A stretch of 39,267 bases of DNA from Bacillota bacterium (GTDB lineage: Bacteria; Bacillota_I; Bacilli_A; RFN20; CAG-826), in NCBI GenBank assembly GCA_023457325.1, contig JAEWLX010000045.1, forward strand, positions 1 to 39,267, given 5' to 3'. Both the position numbers and the translations under genes were made by a program. The notes below the pieces were generated by a model that worked only from the letters and a program-made list of their open reading frames with translations, did not search any database and was not told the origin of the DNA. Below are positions 7,440 to 15,861 of the stretch, piece after piece. Numbering within the stretch: the stretch's first letter is position 1; each line of letters opens with the position of its first letter.

Positions 7440-8803
7440 AATGTTTTTCCTCTCATTTTCTTAATTTTTTCGTCATATTCATGAACCTTGTTATACTCGA
7501 TTTCCCAGAAATCTGGTTTTCTCATCGCATCTAGATATGCTTGGGAATATCCAAACTTCAGCCAATCGCTTTCCTTTTGTTTAAAAAGGCGCTCTTTGAC
7601 TTTTGGTAAACGAGCATCTTCAATATGTTCATCTCTTGCGCCAAGGAAGATATCCTTGTACCAACGTTCCATGACATAGTCGGCTGTCTCAAGCTCGCGC
7701 TTTTCGAGAAGTTCAAGAACGCTTTCATAGCGATCGTAACCATCGGTAGCAATTGTGACAACATTATCGCCAGGACCGAGTCTCAGGTGTTTTGCCATTT
7801 TAATTGCACCTAGAATATTACAAATACCGGAGACACCAAATAGCTCGCGCATTTCTTCAGCGACTTTTTTGTCGACACCATGACGAACTAATACATCCGT
7901 GCCATCATGAATGATTTTAAGACCGCGAACAGACTCATCATCATTAATTAAAGCGATGAAATCAGTCGTTAAAATATTGTGAATGAGAGTACACATCTTG
8001 TCACCGATACCTTCAATGCGATGTTGTCCTCTACCTCCGTTAGTTAATGTTGAACATTCATATGGTTCGAGCGCGGCGATTTTACATTCAGGAAATACTT
8101 TTTTAATCGCATCGCCAGCAGCAAGTGTGCCTGCGCTTCCGGGAGCGGAGGCAAAACAAGCAATCCGACCATTGCCAACACCTTCGACAGCTTCAACACA
8201 ACTATTACCAGTTACGTGGCGATGGAAACGATAGTTTGGCATCAATTCAAACTGGGCTAATGTCCGGTAATTGGGATTCTTTTTTAATTCGTAAGTTCTT
8301 TCAAGAGTCAAAATAACATCCGATTCTGAACCAGGAGTCAAATCTAACTTGGCACCGTAGCGTTGAATGCGATCATAACGCTCTTTTGACATATTGTCAG
8401 GCATGATTACTATCGCATCATATTTCATCAAGTTTGCGATGTAGGAAACACCAATACCAAAGTTTCCGGTTGATGGGCCTAAAATGGTGTGTTTTCCGGG
8501 AATGATGTCGCCATCAATACATCCTTCAATTAGGGTTGAATATGCCGGACCGACTTTGTGCGAACCCGACGGAAATTGTTTTCCTAAAAGCACAACGATG
8601 TTAGCTTCAACACCCGTTAAAGCTTTGGGGAGAACGATTTTGCGAACTTGACCCTTATCATCTTTCCAGTTGATGTTAAAAAGATTGATCGGATCGAGTT
8701 CGTCCGCATCTTTAGCTTTTAAAGCTTGAGCGCGGACTTTGGGATCAATGTGATTGGGATGAAGCATCTCGTCATACGTTGGTCCAAATGGGATTTTTGT
8801 CAT
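7436..8803 (-). CDS. PLP-dependent beta-family lyase (cysteine synthase/CBS-like), substrate unknown
   Basis: A 455-residue fold-type II PLP enzyme. The Schiff-base lysine is K83 in PSGSHKVGPAY, a glycine-rich turn GPSTGNFG follows near residue 110, and ASAPGSAGTLAAGD probably binds the PLP phosphate. A long C-terminal region of about 100 residues beyond the PLP core (from about residue 355) is alpha-helical and charged. It is not YgeX: the FGLNAFKMLGG-type motif of diaminopropionate ammonia-lyase is absent. It directly follows a second PLP gene (stop at 8806, start at 8803) and is coupled to ygeY. I infer ammonia removal or beta-replacement on a diamino or amino-acid intermediate of purine breakdown. 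Confidence 0.75.
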   Translation of the reverse strand: MTKIPFGPTYDEMLHPNHIDPKVRAQALKAKDADELDPINLFNINWKDDKGQVRKIVLPKALTGVEANIVVLLGKQFPSGSHKVGPAYSTLIEGCIDGDIIPGKHTILGPSTGNFGIGVSYIANLMKYDAIVIMPDNMSKERYDRIQRYGAKLDLTPGSESDVILTLERTYELKKNPNYRTLAQFELMPNYRFHRHVTGNSCVEAVEGVGNGRIACFASAPGSAGTLAAGDAIKKVFPECKIAALEPYECSTLTNGGRGQHRIEGIGDKMCTLIHNILTTDFIALINDDESVRGLKIIHDGTDVLVRHGVDKKVAEEMRELFGVSGICNILGAIKMAKHLRLGPGDNVVTIATDGYDRYESVLELLEKRELETADYVMERWYKDIFLGARDEHIEDARLPKVKERLFKQKESDWLKFGYSQAYLDAMRKPDFWEIEYNKVHEYDEKIKKMRGKTL

Positions 8804-8805
8804 TT

Positions 8806-10050
8806 CTAATTGACTCCTTTTTCTTTTAAATACTTATGTAGGGCCTCGATATCAGGCTTTAGAAGGACGGGTTGGCTAATTGCCTTTTGTGCATTAGTCG
8901 GGTCTTTCAAACCATTGCCAGTGACGATAAACGTCACAGATTCATCAGGTTTGATTAAACCAATATTTAGAGCTTCTTGGACACCTGCTAGGGCTGTGAC
9001 CCCTGCTGGTTCTCCAAAAATGCCTTCCAGGCGCCCTAAAAGCGCCATACTCTCTAGTATATACTTATCGCTGACACTTATGAAGTGCCCCCCACTTAAT
9101 TTAATAGCATTCATTGCTTTATTGGGGTTACGAGGAATGCCTACCGCAATCGAATCGGCGATTGTATTCTCATCAGCCTCTTTTAAGTTTTCGTTATTTT
9201 CATAAGCCGTCACAAAGGGGGCGCAGCCCGAACTTTGCACACCGAGAATGCGCGGAATGCGTTCAATCAAGCCCAGTTTTAGCAAGTCATAAAAGCCTTT
9301 GTACACGCCACCGACACTACATCCATCACCAACCGAAATAGCAACCCAATCTGTCGGTTTAAAATCCAACTGTTCAGCAATTTCTAAAGCGACAGTTTTT
9401 TTACCTTCAACAAGATGAGAGTTAATGGCGGCATTACGATTATACCAATGGTATGTTTCGATAGCCTTGCGCGACAAATTGTACGTATCTTTATAATCAC
9501 CATCGACACAAATGACCGTGGCGCCATAAATAGATAATTGGGTTAGTTTGCCAATCGGAGCTCTTTTTGGAACAAAAATAACACTTTTTAAACCCATGTG
9601 GGCTGCTTGACAAGCCAAACTCGAAGCGGCGTTGCCGGTTGAAGAACAGGATATCGTTTTTGCTCCCGCTTCTATCGCTTTTAAAACAGCGACACCGCTG
9701 GCGCGATCTTTTGTTGATCCGCTTGGATTTAAGCCTTCATCTTTAATATAAAGATTCTTAACACCTAAATACTGAGCAAGTCTTTTTGATTTGTATAAAG
9801 GTGTCCAACCAATACGCAACATCTCGTGGATGTGTTCGGAAGGAATACTCATCATCGGGGCATAGCGCCACATCGAATAATCGTGATTGTTTTTGAAATA
9901 ATCAAGGTTGACAGTCTCTTTTAGTTTTTCATAGTCATATTCAACATCGAGAATGCCTTTGTCACCACAATGGGGGCATGTATAAATCGCTTCCTCTGGT
10001 GAATAAGTGCGACCGCATATCGTGCACCGATAGTCTTTGAATTTTTGCAT
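8806..10050 (-). CDS. Threonine synthase-like PLP enzyme with N-terminal zinc ribbon
   Basis: A 414-residue fold-type II PLP enzyme. An N-terminal zinc ribbon holds C9, C12, C25 and C28. The PLP lysine is K114 in NPSGSTKDRAS, SSTGNAASS follows near residue 140, and VGDGCSVGG is the phosphate loop. This architecture is that of threonine synthase, but the gene is embedded in a purine operon and paired with another PLP lyase, so true threonine synthesis is doubtful. The frame is open 32 codons further upstream, but that would overlap the preceding gene; ATG 10050 has an AAGGTG ribosome site and starts right before the zinc ribbon. Likely role: beta-elimination or ammonia-lyase step; inference only. 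Confidence 0.78.
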   Translation of the reverse strand: MQKFKDYRCTICGRTYSPEEAIYTCPHCGDKGILDVEYDYEKLKETVNLDYFKNNHDYSMWRYAPMMSIPSEHIHEMLRIGWTPLYKSKRLAQYLGVKNLYIKDEGLNPSGSTKDRASGVAVLKAIEAGAKTISCSSTGNAASSLACQAAHMGLKSVIFVPKRAPIGKLTQLSIYGATVICVDGDYKDTYNLSRKAIETYHWYNRNAAINSHLVEGKKTVALEIAEQLDFKPTDWVAISVGDGCSVGGVYKGFYDLLKLGLIERIPRILGVQSSGCAPFVTAYENNENLKEADENTIADSIAVGIPRNPNKAMNAIKLSGGHFISVSDKYILESMALLGRLEGIFGEPAGVTALAGVQEALNIGLIKPDESVTFIVTGNGLKDPTNAQKAISQPVLLKPDIEALHKYLKEKGVN

Positions 10051-10063
10051 TATTTCACCTTCT

Positions 10064-10912
10064 TTATTTAATTCCCTTAATGAACATCGACATAATATTT
10101 GCGCATACTTTCCGCCGATATTGTTTATTCGAACGCTGATCATCAATTGGTGAAATCATTTTATCAGTCTCTTCTAAAATACGCGGCAAATCGCTGATAA
10201 TATCTTCAATTGGGCGGTTTTTGAGTGAATTTTCGAGGGATATGCTTCGAGCGACCATTGCTGCAACTGAGCCAAAAGCCATCCGTATATCTGAAACTAA
10301 TCCAAAGTTGGTAAGATACATTCCCGCAAAGGAAACCTTACTAATTGAGTCGGCTCTTCTTCCGCCGACCTTGACCCACTTATAATTAGTTAGAGGAACG
10401 AGCGGAATAATAATCTCCTTAATTAGTTCATTGCTGTGAAGATCAATGCGGCGAACGCCAATAATGAAATCTTTAACTAATAGGGTTCGCTCTTCTTCAA
10501 TACTTTTCAAAACAACCTTAGCATCGAATAAATATAAAGCGAGAAGGCTATCACCAGCAGGTGAGGCATTGGCGATGTTACCCGCTAATGTAGCGCTATG
10601 GCGAATACCCGGGCTTCCGATTTCCTTGATGATGTCACGAAGAAGATTGGGAACGATTTCACTTCTTAAAATGTCTTCCAGCTTTGTCGTTGCGCCGATA
10701 TGAACAAACTTCTTGTCTTCACTTAACTTAATATAATTAAGTTCATCGACATTTGCCATATAAAGAACATCCTTCGTAAATTTAGGAGGCGTGCCTGCCG
10801 AAGATCTTTTTTGAATCATTAAATCAGTTCCACCCGCCATAATGTGAAGTGGACCTTCATTTAAATGTTCTAGTGCTTCCTGGAGATTATTTGGAATAAT
10901 ATGTTTTACCAT
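10064..10912 (-). CDS. xdhB: Xanthine dehydrogenase FAD-binding subunit
   Basis: A 282-residue FAD subunit of a three-part molybdenum hydroxylase. The two FAD motifs of the CO dehydrogenase/xanthine dehydrogenase flavoprotein family are intact: IMAGGTDLM near residues 24-32 and TLAGNIANASPAGDS near 109-123. Length matches E. coli XdhB. It passes electrons from the Fe-S subunit to NAD or another acceptor. Start at ATG 10912 has GGAGAAGG upstream and overlaps the end of the Fe-S subunit gene by seven bases. Forms a complex with the products at 10906-11379 and 11366-13465. Confidence 0.92.
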   Translation of the reverse strand: MVKHIIPNNLQEALEHLNEGPLHIMAGGTDLMIQKRSSAGTPPKFTKDVLYMANVDELNYIKLSEDKKFVHIGATTKLEDILRSEIVPNLLRDIIKEIGSPGIRHSATLAGNIANASPAGDSLLALYLFDAKVVLKSIEEERTLLVKDFIIGVRRIDLHSNELIKEIIIPLVPLTNYKWVKVGGRRADSISKVSFAGMYLTNFGLVSDIRMAFGSVAAMVARSISLENSLKNRPIEDIISDLPRILEETDKMISPIDDQRSNKQYRRKVCANIMSMFIKGIK

Positions 10913-11379
10913 AATCCTTCTCCTAACTTAGCAGCCAACTTAACTGCCTTGATTATCATGTTGTAACCAGTGCATCGACACAGATTACCAGAAAGACCTA
11001 TGCGAATTTCTTCATCGGTTGGATGAGGGTTTTGCGATAAGAGACTCTCGGCGGCCATAATCATGCCCGGGGTACAAATTCCACATTGCGACCCGCCCTC
11101 AAAATGCAAAGCATCTTTTAATATTTGATAACGTTTCGTGAGGGCTAAGCCTTCGATTGTTAAAATCGTTTTGCAATTGGCGTTGGCGAGGGGGAAACAG
11201 CAACTATTAACAACTTTCCCGTTTACTAAAACGGAACACGCACCACATTCGCCTTCCCCACATCCTTCTTTTGTGCCGGTTAAATGAAAATGGTCGCGAA
11301 GGACATCGAGCAAGCGCAAACTTGGATCAAGATCCATTTCCACTTTTTGATTGTTTAATACAAATTTAATCTTGTTCAT
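10906..11379 (-). CDS. xdhC: Xanthine dehydrogenase [2Fe-2S] subunit
   Basis: A 157-residue electron-transfer subunit with two [2Fe-2S] clusters. The N-terminal plant-ferredoxin-like cluster uses C40, C45, C48 and C60 (GCGEGECGACSVLVNG...SC). The C-terminal four-helix cluster uses C99, C102, C134 and C136 (CGICTPGM and CRCTGY). All eight cysteines are present. It relays electrons from the molybdenum site to FAD. The gene overlaps the upstream molybdopterin subunit by 14 bases and the downstream FAD subunit by seven, so the three are translated together. Confidence 0.93.
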   Translation of the reverse strand: MNKIKFVLNNQKVEMDLDPSLRLLDVLRDHFHLTGTKEGCGEGECGACSVLVNGKVVNSCCFPLANANCKTILTIEGLALTKRYQILKDALHFEGGSQCGICTPGMIMAAESLLSQNPHPTDEEIRIGLSGNLCRCTGYNMIIKAVKLAAKLGEGLW

Positions 11380-13465
11380 CTTTTAATAACTCCATGATGT
11401 ATTCTGGTGTGGCAGGAATTCGATTCACTTTGCGTTTAATCGCGTTTTCTATTGCTAAGGCAACAGCTGGGGCTCCACCAACTAGTGTTAGTTCTCCTAC
11501 TCCTTTAGCGCCATACGGACCATAGGGGAAAGGATTATCCATTATTATCGTTTCCATATTTGGCATGTCCATTGAAGTCGGAATAATATAATCCGTCAAA
11601 TTCTTTTGTCTGAGTTTGCCTTTTTCGTGGCGCATTATTTCTAAATAGCCGTAGGCAACTCCTTGAGTAATTCCTCCATCTGCTTGGCCGATAACCATTC
11701 TTTCATCGATGGCTTTACCAACATCATAAACACTCCAAATGCCTTTCAGTTCGACTTCATAAGTAATGGGCGAAACTTCGACTTCAACTATGTTGACACC
11801 CCATGAATAGGCTGGATAGGCATCGCCGTGAAGAGCGTGTTCATCCCATTTAATAAAATCGGGCTGTTGATATTTTTCAATTATTTCCTGGCATTGGCCA
11901 GACTTCCATTCATCTTTTAATTTTTTGGCGGCTCTTGCTAATAATCCGCCAACAATCATCGTGGTTCTAGAGGCAACAGTCGGACCAGAATCAGGTGCAA
12001 AGTCGGTATCAGGATTATCAAAGATAACTTGATCATTATCAACGTCTAAAGTCATGGCGACAATGCGTTTGAGTGAGGTTTTAGCCCCTTGCCCCATATC
12101 AACGGCAGCGATATAAACGTGGACGATATCTTTTTCGTCTTTTACTAATCTTACGCGTGACTTAATGTGCGTGCTTTCGCCATCGCCAGTAAATCCACAG
12201 CCATGGAGAAACCAGCTCATGCCAATGCCTTTAAATACTCCTGGTTTAGCGTATTCTTTTGTCTTGCGATGATAATCGGATATCTCCGTTGCTTTGGCTA
12301 TCATTTTATCCATAATAATCGGATCCCGGAAAGTACCGCTTGTCGATGTCTTATCGCCTTGCTTAACCAAATGATTAATTCTGAATTGGTAAGGATCGAC
12401 ACCTATGTCTTTGGCAATGTGATTCATAAACATCTCAATGGCATAAATCATCTGCGGTGATCCAAAACCACGGAAAGCTCCGGTCGGTACAGTGTTGGTA
12501 ATATAGACGTCGCCACTGACATCGAGATTATCAATCGTGTAGGCGTTCGTAACCGCAAGCATTGAGCGGGACAAAACAACACCACTTAGCCCAACATATG
12601 CTCCGCCATCAAGGGAGACATGGGCTTTAATGGCAAGGATATGATTATTGTCATCGAGCATAGCTTCCATCGTTATTTCTGATGGATGACGCTTTGTCGT
12701 AACGAGCATATCTTCTTCGCGCTCAAAAATCATTTTGATTGGTTTTTTAATTTTGACAACAGCTGTCGCTAGCTGGCATGCCGTTGTAGAGGGGAATTCT
12801 TCTTTGCCGCCAAAGGCGCCGCCAACGGCAGGTTGCAAAACCCGCACTTTGTCCTCGGGATAACCCAAAGTATTAATAACGGCATTCTTAATATAATAAG
12901 GGCACTGCATTGAACCAATAAGTGTAACTTTACCGCCTTCATCCAAATAAGCAAGCATCCCCTGCGGTTCAATGTATGCTTGTTCTTGATAGCCAGTATA
13001 ATAAGTTTCTTTGATTGTTCGCTTTGCCTTTTTAGAAGCTTTTAAATAGTCGCCTTTTGCAAACGATTTATGAACAAAACTGTTCACGTAATCAAATACA
13101 GCTTCTTCTTCCTGATAATCGATTTTAATATTTGCTATGATGTCATCGATAACCTTCTTATCGGGTCCGACAACTAGTGCGATTGGTTCGCCAATATAAT
13201 TGACCTTGTCGACAGCAAAGACGGGCCAGTCAGCAAAGATCATTTTGACATAGTTTTCTTTGATAACATCTCGGTGGTCGACATAAAAGTATCCATCAGG
13301 CATTTTTGGAATCTGAATCGAAAGGATTTTGCCTCTCGCAATTGATGAACGGACTGTTTTGGCAAATAACATATCGTCGAAAACGATGTCCGAAACATAT
13401 TTTGCTTGTCCAGAACACTTTTCTTCGTGGTCGACTTTTGGTGTTGATTTCTTCGGATCGAACAT
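11366..13465 (-). CDS. xdhA: Xanthine dehydrogenase molybdopterin-binding subunit
   Basis: A 699-residue catalytic subunit of a purine hydroxylase. The GGAFGGKEE loop near residue 215, the AAVDMGQGAKT loop near 455, and the C-terminal PYGAKGVGE motif carrying the catalytic glutamate are present. It hydroxylates purines such as hypoxanthine or xanthine at carbon next to nitrogen; the exact ring position is not readable. At 699 residues it is shorter than the usual ~750-780. It starts at ATG 13465 with AAGGAG overlapping the stop of the PreA-like gene. Whether it carries labile selenium, as in selenium-dependent hydroxylases of similar clusters, cannot be seen. Confidence 0.9.
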   Translation of the reverse strand: MFDPKKSTPKVDHEEKCSGQAKYVSDIVFDDMLFAKTVRSSIARGKILSIQIPKMPDGYFYVDHRDVIKENYVKMIFADWPVFAVDKVNYIGEPIALVVGPDKKVIDDIIANIKIDYQEEEAVFDYVNSFVHKSFAKGDYLKASKKAKRTIKETYYTGYQEQAYIEPQGMLAYLDEGGKVTLIGSMQCPYYIKNAVINTLGYPEDKVRVLQPAVGGAFGGKEEFPSTTACQLATAVVKIKKPIKMIFEREEDMLVTTKRHPSEITMEAMLDDNNHILAIKAHVSLDGGAYVGLSGVVLSRSMLAVTNAYTIDNLDVSGDVYITNTVPTGAFRGFGSPQMIYAIEMFMNHIAKDIGVDPYQFRINHLVKQGDKTSTSGTFRDPIIMDKMIAKATEISDYHRKTKEYAKPGVFKGIGMSWFLHGCGFTGDGESTHIKSRVRLVKDEKDIVHVYIAAVDMGQGAKTSLKRIVAMTLDVDNDQVIFDNPDTDFAPDSGPTVASRTTMIVGGLLARAAKKLKDEWKSGQCQEIIEKYQQPDFIKWDEHALHGDAYPAYSWGVNIVEVEVSPITYEVELKGIWSVYDVGKAIDERMVIGQADGGITQGVAYGYLEIMRHEKGKLRQKNLTDYIIPTSMDMPNMETIIMDNPFPYGPYGAKGVGELTLVGGAPAVALAIENAIKRKVNRIPATPEYIMELLKDEQD

Positions 13466-13468
13466 TAC

Positions 13469-14557
13469 TTACTCCTTTTCTTCCATGACAATTGCCCCAG
13501 TCGGACACTTCACTGGACAAAGTCCACACTGGAAGCATTTATTCGGATCAAAGGTTATGACGTCCTTCATTTCAATGGCAAAATATGGGCATATTTTTAC
13601 ACACAACATACAGCGTATACATTTTTCAGGAATTAGGTAAGGAGTATTCCCTTCATATTTAACTTTGTTAACAAGTTGTGTGTCGATAACTTCTTGAATC
13701 GAAGAGAAACCATTTCTTTCTAAGGCCTTAGGAAGGTCTTCGATAATTTTGGCATATAACTGCTTGCCTTTAAGCAAGGCCGCCGAAAGCATTTGCACGC
13801 CACTAGCGCCGGCTAATAAAAACTCGATTACATCATCGGCAGTGGCAATTCCACCAACACCAATCACCGTTAATGATGGTTCTGCTTGTTTGATTGTATA
13901 AACAGTAGCTAAAGCTAGATTCTTGATAACTGGTCCGCTTGTCCACACAAAACCTTTCTCATTTCCGTAAATGATACGACGCTTTTTGATATCGATTTTC
14001 ATCGTCGGTCCAAGCGAATTGACAGCTACTACTCCATTTGCCCCGGCTTCCTTAATGGCTTTTGCAAAACCGGAAGGATCAGGAATGTGCGGGCTTATTT
14101 TCATGTAGAGTGGTTTTTTGGTATGTTTACGAATCGTTTTGACAGTTTCGGCAATGACAGAGTGATCGGTACCCACATAGTGAGTGGAAACTTCAAAGGC
14201 ATCAGCAAAGCGATCAAGCAAAGGAATCAATACTTCCATGTCTTCTTTGCTATAACCAACGCTGACAATTAAGGGGCGACCATCATTGACGGAGACAAAT
14301 TCCGGCAAGAATTCCTCAATCCACTTTTCTTTGTTGTATTCACTCCAAAGTTCGCTGTTCATAATATATTCACGGTCGCCATAAATACAAGGGCGAGGAA
14401 TATGAGCGTCTTTAGTCGAAATCGTCTTTGTGACAATTGCTCCACAGCCTGCGTCTTTCATAAAAACCAAGCGTTCAGTGTCACCGACGAGAGGCCCTGC
14501 TGCGGGCATGAGGGGATTAGCAAGTACTAATCCATCGAATTTGGTTGTTAAATCCAT
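13469..14557 (-). CDS. PreA-like flavoprotein with two [4Fe-4S] clusters, substrate unknown
   Basis: A 362-residue dihydroorotate/dihydropyrimidine dehydrogenase-like TIM barrel (residues 1-300) fused to a ferredoxin tail. The tail has C313, C316, C319, C323 and C341, C344, C347, C351, two classic CxxCxxCxxxCP motifs. FMN-site features are present: the MKISPHIPD segment with K153 and GVGGI near residue 233-237. The usual catalytic motif N-x-SCPH is missing: at the matching place the protein reads FEVSTHYVG (121-129), so the active-site cysteine is replaced, probably by T125. It therefore may not act on uracil or thymine. Coupled to ssnA by a TAATG overlap. Probable role: ferredoxin- or flavin-linked redox step on a purine-derived ring. 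Confidence 0.8.
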   Translation of the reverse strand: MDLTTKFDGLVLANPLMPAAGPLVGDTERLVFMKDAGCGAIVTKTISTKDAHIPRPCIYGDREYIMNSELWSEYNKEKWIEEFLPEFVSVNDGRPLIVSVGYSKEDMEVLIPLLDRFADAFEVSTHYVGTDHSVIAETVKTIRKHTKKPLYMKISPHIPDPSGFAKAIKEAGANGVVAVNSLGPTMKIDIKKRRIIYGNEKGFVWTSGPVIKNLALATVYTIKQAEPSLTVIGVGGIATADDVIEFLLAGASGVQMLSAALLKGKQLYAKIIEDLPKALERNGFSSIQEVIDTQLVNKVKYEGNTPYLIPEKCIRCMLCVKICPYFAIEMKDVITFDPNKCFQCGLCPVKCPTGAIVMEEKE

Positions 14558-15861
14558 TATTTTTCTCCTTTGATTCTATTCCATAACGAATTGGCAATTT
14601 CTGTGCTCTTTTCAAGTTCCAAGATTAGCTTCTTATTCGTCAGTTCGTAATTTTTTACGACTTGTTCACCAGCGACGAAGACGTCACTTGGTTTAAATGA
14701 GTGCATCATCGCATAAAAAAGATGACCAAGAGCATTGCTCTTATCAAGATTCGTCGGAGCAAAATAAGGCACTAATAGCATATCGGCTTCGTAACCCGCT
14801 TCAATGCGCCCGAGCTTGACACCAAGTTGACGAGAGACATAGTCATAGCCATTATTAATCATCGCCAATAATTGACCTAGGCCAAAAGCAGTAGGTTTCT
14901 TATGCAACAAATGGGCCGAGTATAAGATGTTCATATATTCATTAGCAATACCACTTGAGAGTCCATCGTTACCAATCATGACTGGAATGCCTGATGTGCT
15001 GAATTTATTAATGTCTGGCAAACCGACTGCATTATTCATGTTTGAAGTAACGTTGACAACAATCGAGGCCTTACGTTTTTTAATAATATCCAGTTCCTTG
15101 TCATTAACGTGAACGCAATGAACGAGTAGACTATCTTCATTAATTAATCCGTGGCGGTCCAAACGTTCAACGACGCGCTCTTGATATTTAGCCAAAGAGT
15201 CTTCTTCATCCATTTCGCTTTCAGCGACATGAATATGAATCGGTGCGTTATGCAAATTCTTGCTTACTTTTTTAAGTGTTTCTTCCGATAAGCTCATCGA
15301 GGCATGAAGGCCGAAAAGACCAGCTGTAAAGGGTGTCTTAAATTGTTTAATAAAATTAGCGTTTTCGTTAATTGATTCTTCGACATTAAAGCGGTCACTT
15401 ACTTCAAAAGCAAATAAGGCACGGACAGAGGAGACATCACAAACCGCCTTTTTAAGCGAGGCAAGCGAACCAGTTATTTCTTTGCCACTCGCATGATGGT
15501 CGATAATGGTGGTTACTCCGTTACGAAGAAATTCCGAAGCGGCGACTAGACCACTATAATAGGAAGTCTCGTTATCAATATGGCGATCGATTTTCCACCA
15601 CATCTGATCAAGAATCTCCTGAAAGTTTTTCGGGTTAAAAGGAAGGGCTAAGCCCCGGGCAAAGGTTGAGTAAATATGCGTGTGGGCACAAACAAGACCA
15701 GGGATGAGGAAAGCACCTTGCCCATCGATGATTTGATAGCCATCATCGACAAAGTCATTCATATGTCCAACTTGTAAGACAAGATGATCGAAAACGACAA
15801 ATCCATTATCAATAAACTCCGCAAAATCATAAATTTTAACGTTAATTATGGCTTTTTTCAT
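14557..15861 (-). CDS. ssnA: SsnA-type aminohydrolase
   Basis: A 434-residue amidohydrolase-superfamily enzyme of the SsnA branch. Metal ligands are visible: the H60-x-H62 pair in CAHTHIYSTFARGL, the histidine of HIHVAESE near residue 228, the histidines of LVHCVHV and the aspartate of GNDGLSS. The HTHIYSTFARGL stretch is characteristic of SsnA. E. coli SsnA is of nearly the same length. It is thought to deaminate or open a nitrogen heterocycle in anaerobic purine breakdown. Its ATG overlaps the hyuA stop by four bases. Confidence 0.88.
   Translation of the reverse strand: MKKAIINVKIYDFAEFIDNGFVVFDHLVLQVGHMNDFVDDGYQIIDGQGAFLIPGLVCAHTHIYSTFARGLALPFNPKNFQEILDQMWWKIDRHIDNETSYYSGLVAASEFLRNGVTTIIDHHASGKEITGSLASLKKAVCDVSSVRALFAFEVSDRFNVEESINENANFIKQFKTPFTAGLFGLHASMSLSEETLKKVSKNLHNAPIHIHVAESEMDEEDSLAKYQERVVERLDRHGLINEDSLLVHCVHVNDKELDIIKKRKASIVVNVTSNMNNAVGLPDINKFSTSGIPVMIGNDGLSSGIANEYMNILYSAHLLHKKPTAFGLGQLLAMINNGYDYVSRQLGVKLGRIEAGYEADMLLVPYFAPTNLDKSNALGHLFYAMMHSFKPSDVFVAGEQVVKNYELTNKKLILELEKSTEIANSLWNRIKGEK

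Noticed and set aside
8810..9205. Plus-strand ORF of 131 residues
   Set aside because: It is antisense to the threonine synthase-like gene, whose motifs are certain, and lacks a ribosome site.
8806..10050. Annotation as housekeeping threonine synthase (thrC)
   Set aside because: The fold fits, but no hom or thrB is near and the gene is locked in the purine operon between xdhB and another PLP enzyme.
10051..10146. 32-codon N-terminal extension of the threonine synthase-like gene
   Set aside because: It would overlap the end of the xdhB gene and has no ribosome site; the ATG at 10050 has one and starts directly before the zinc ribbon.
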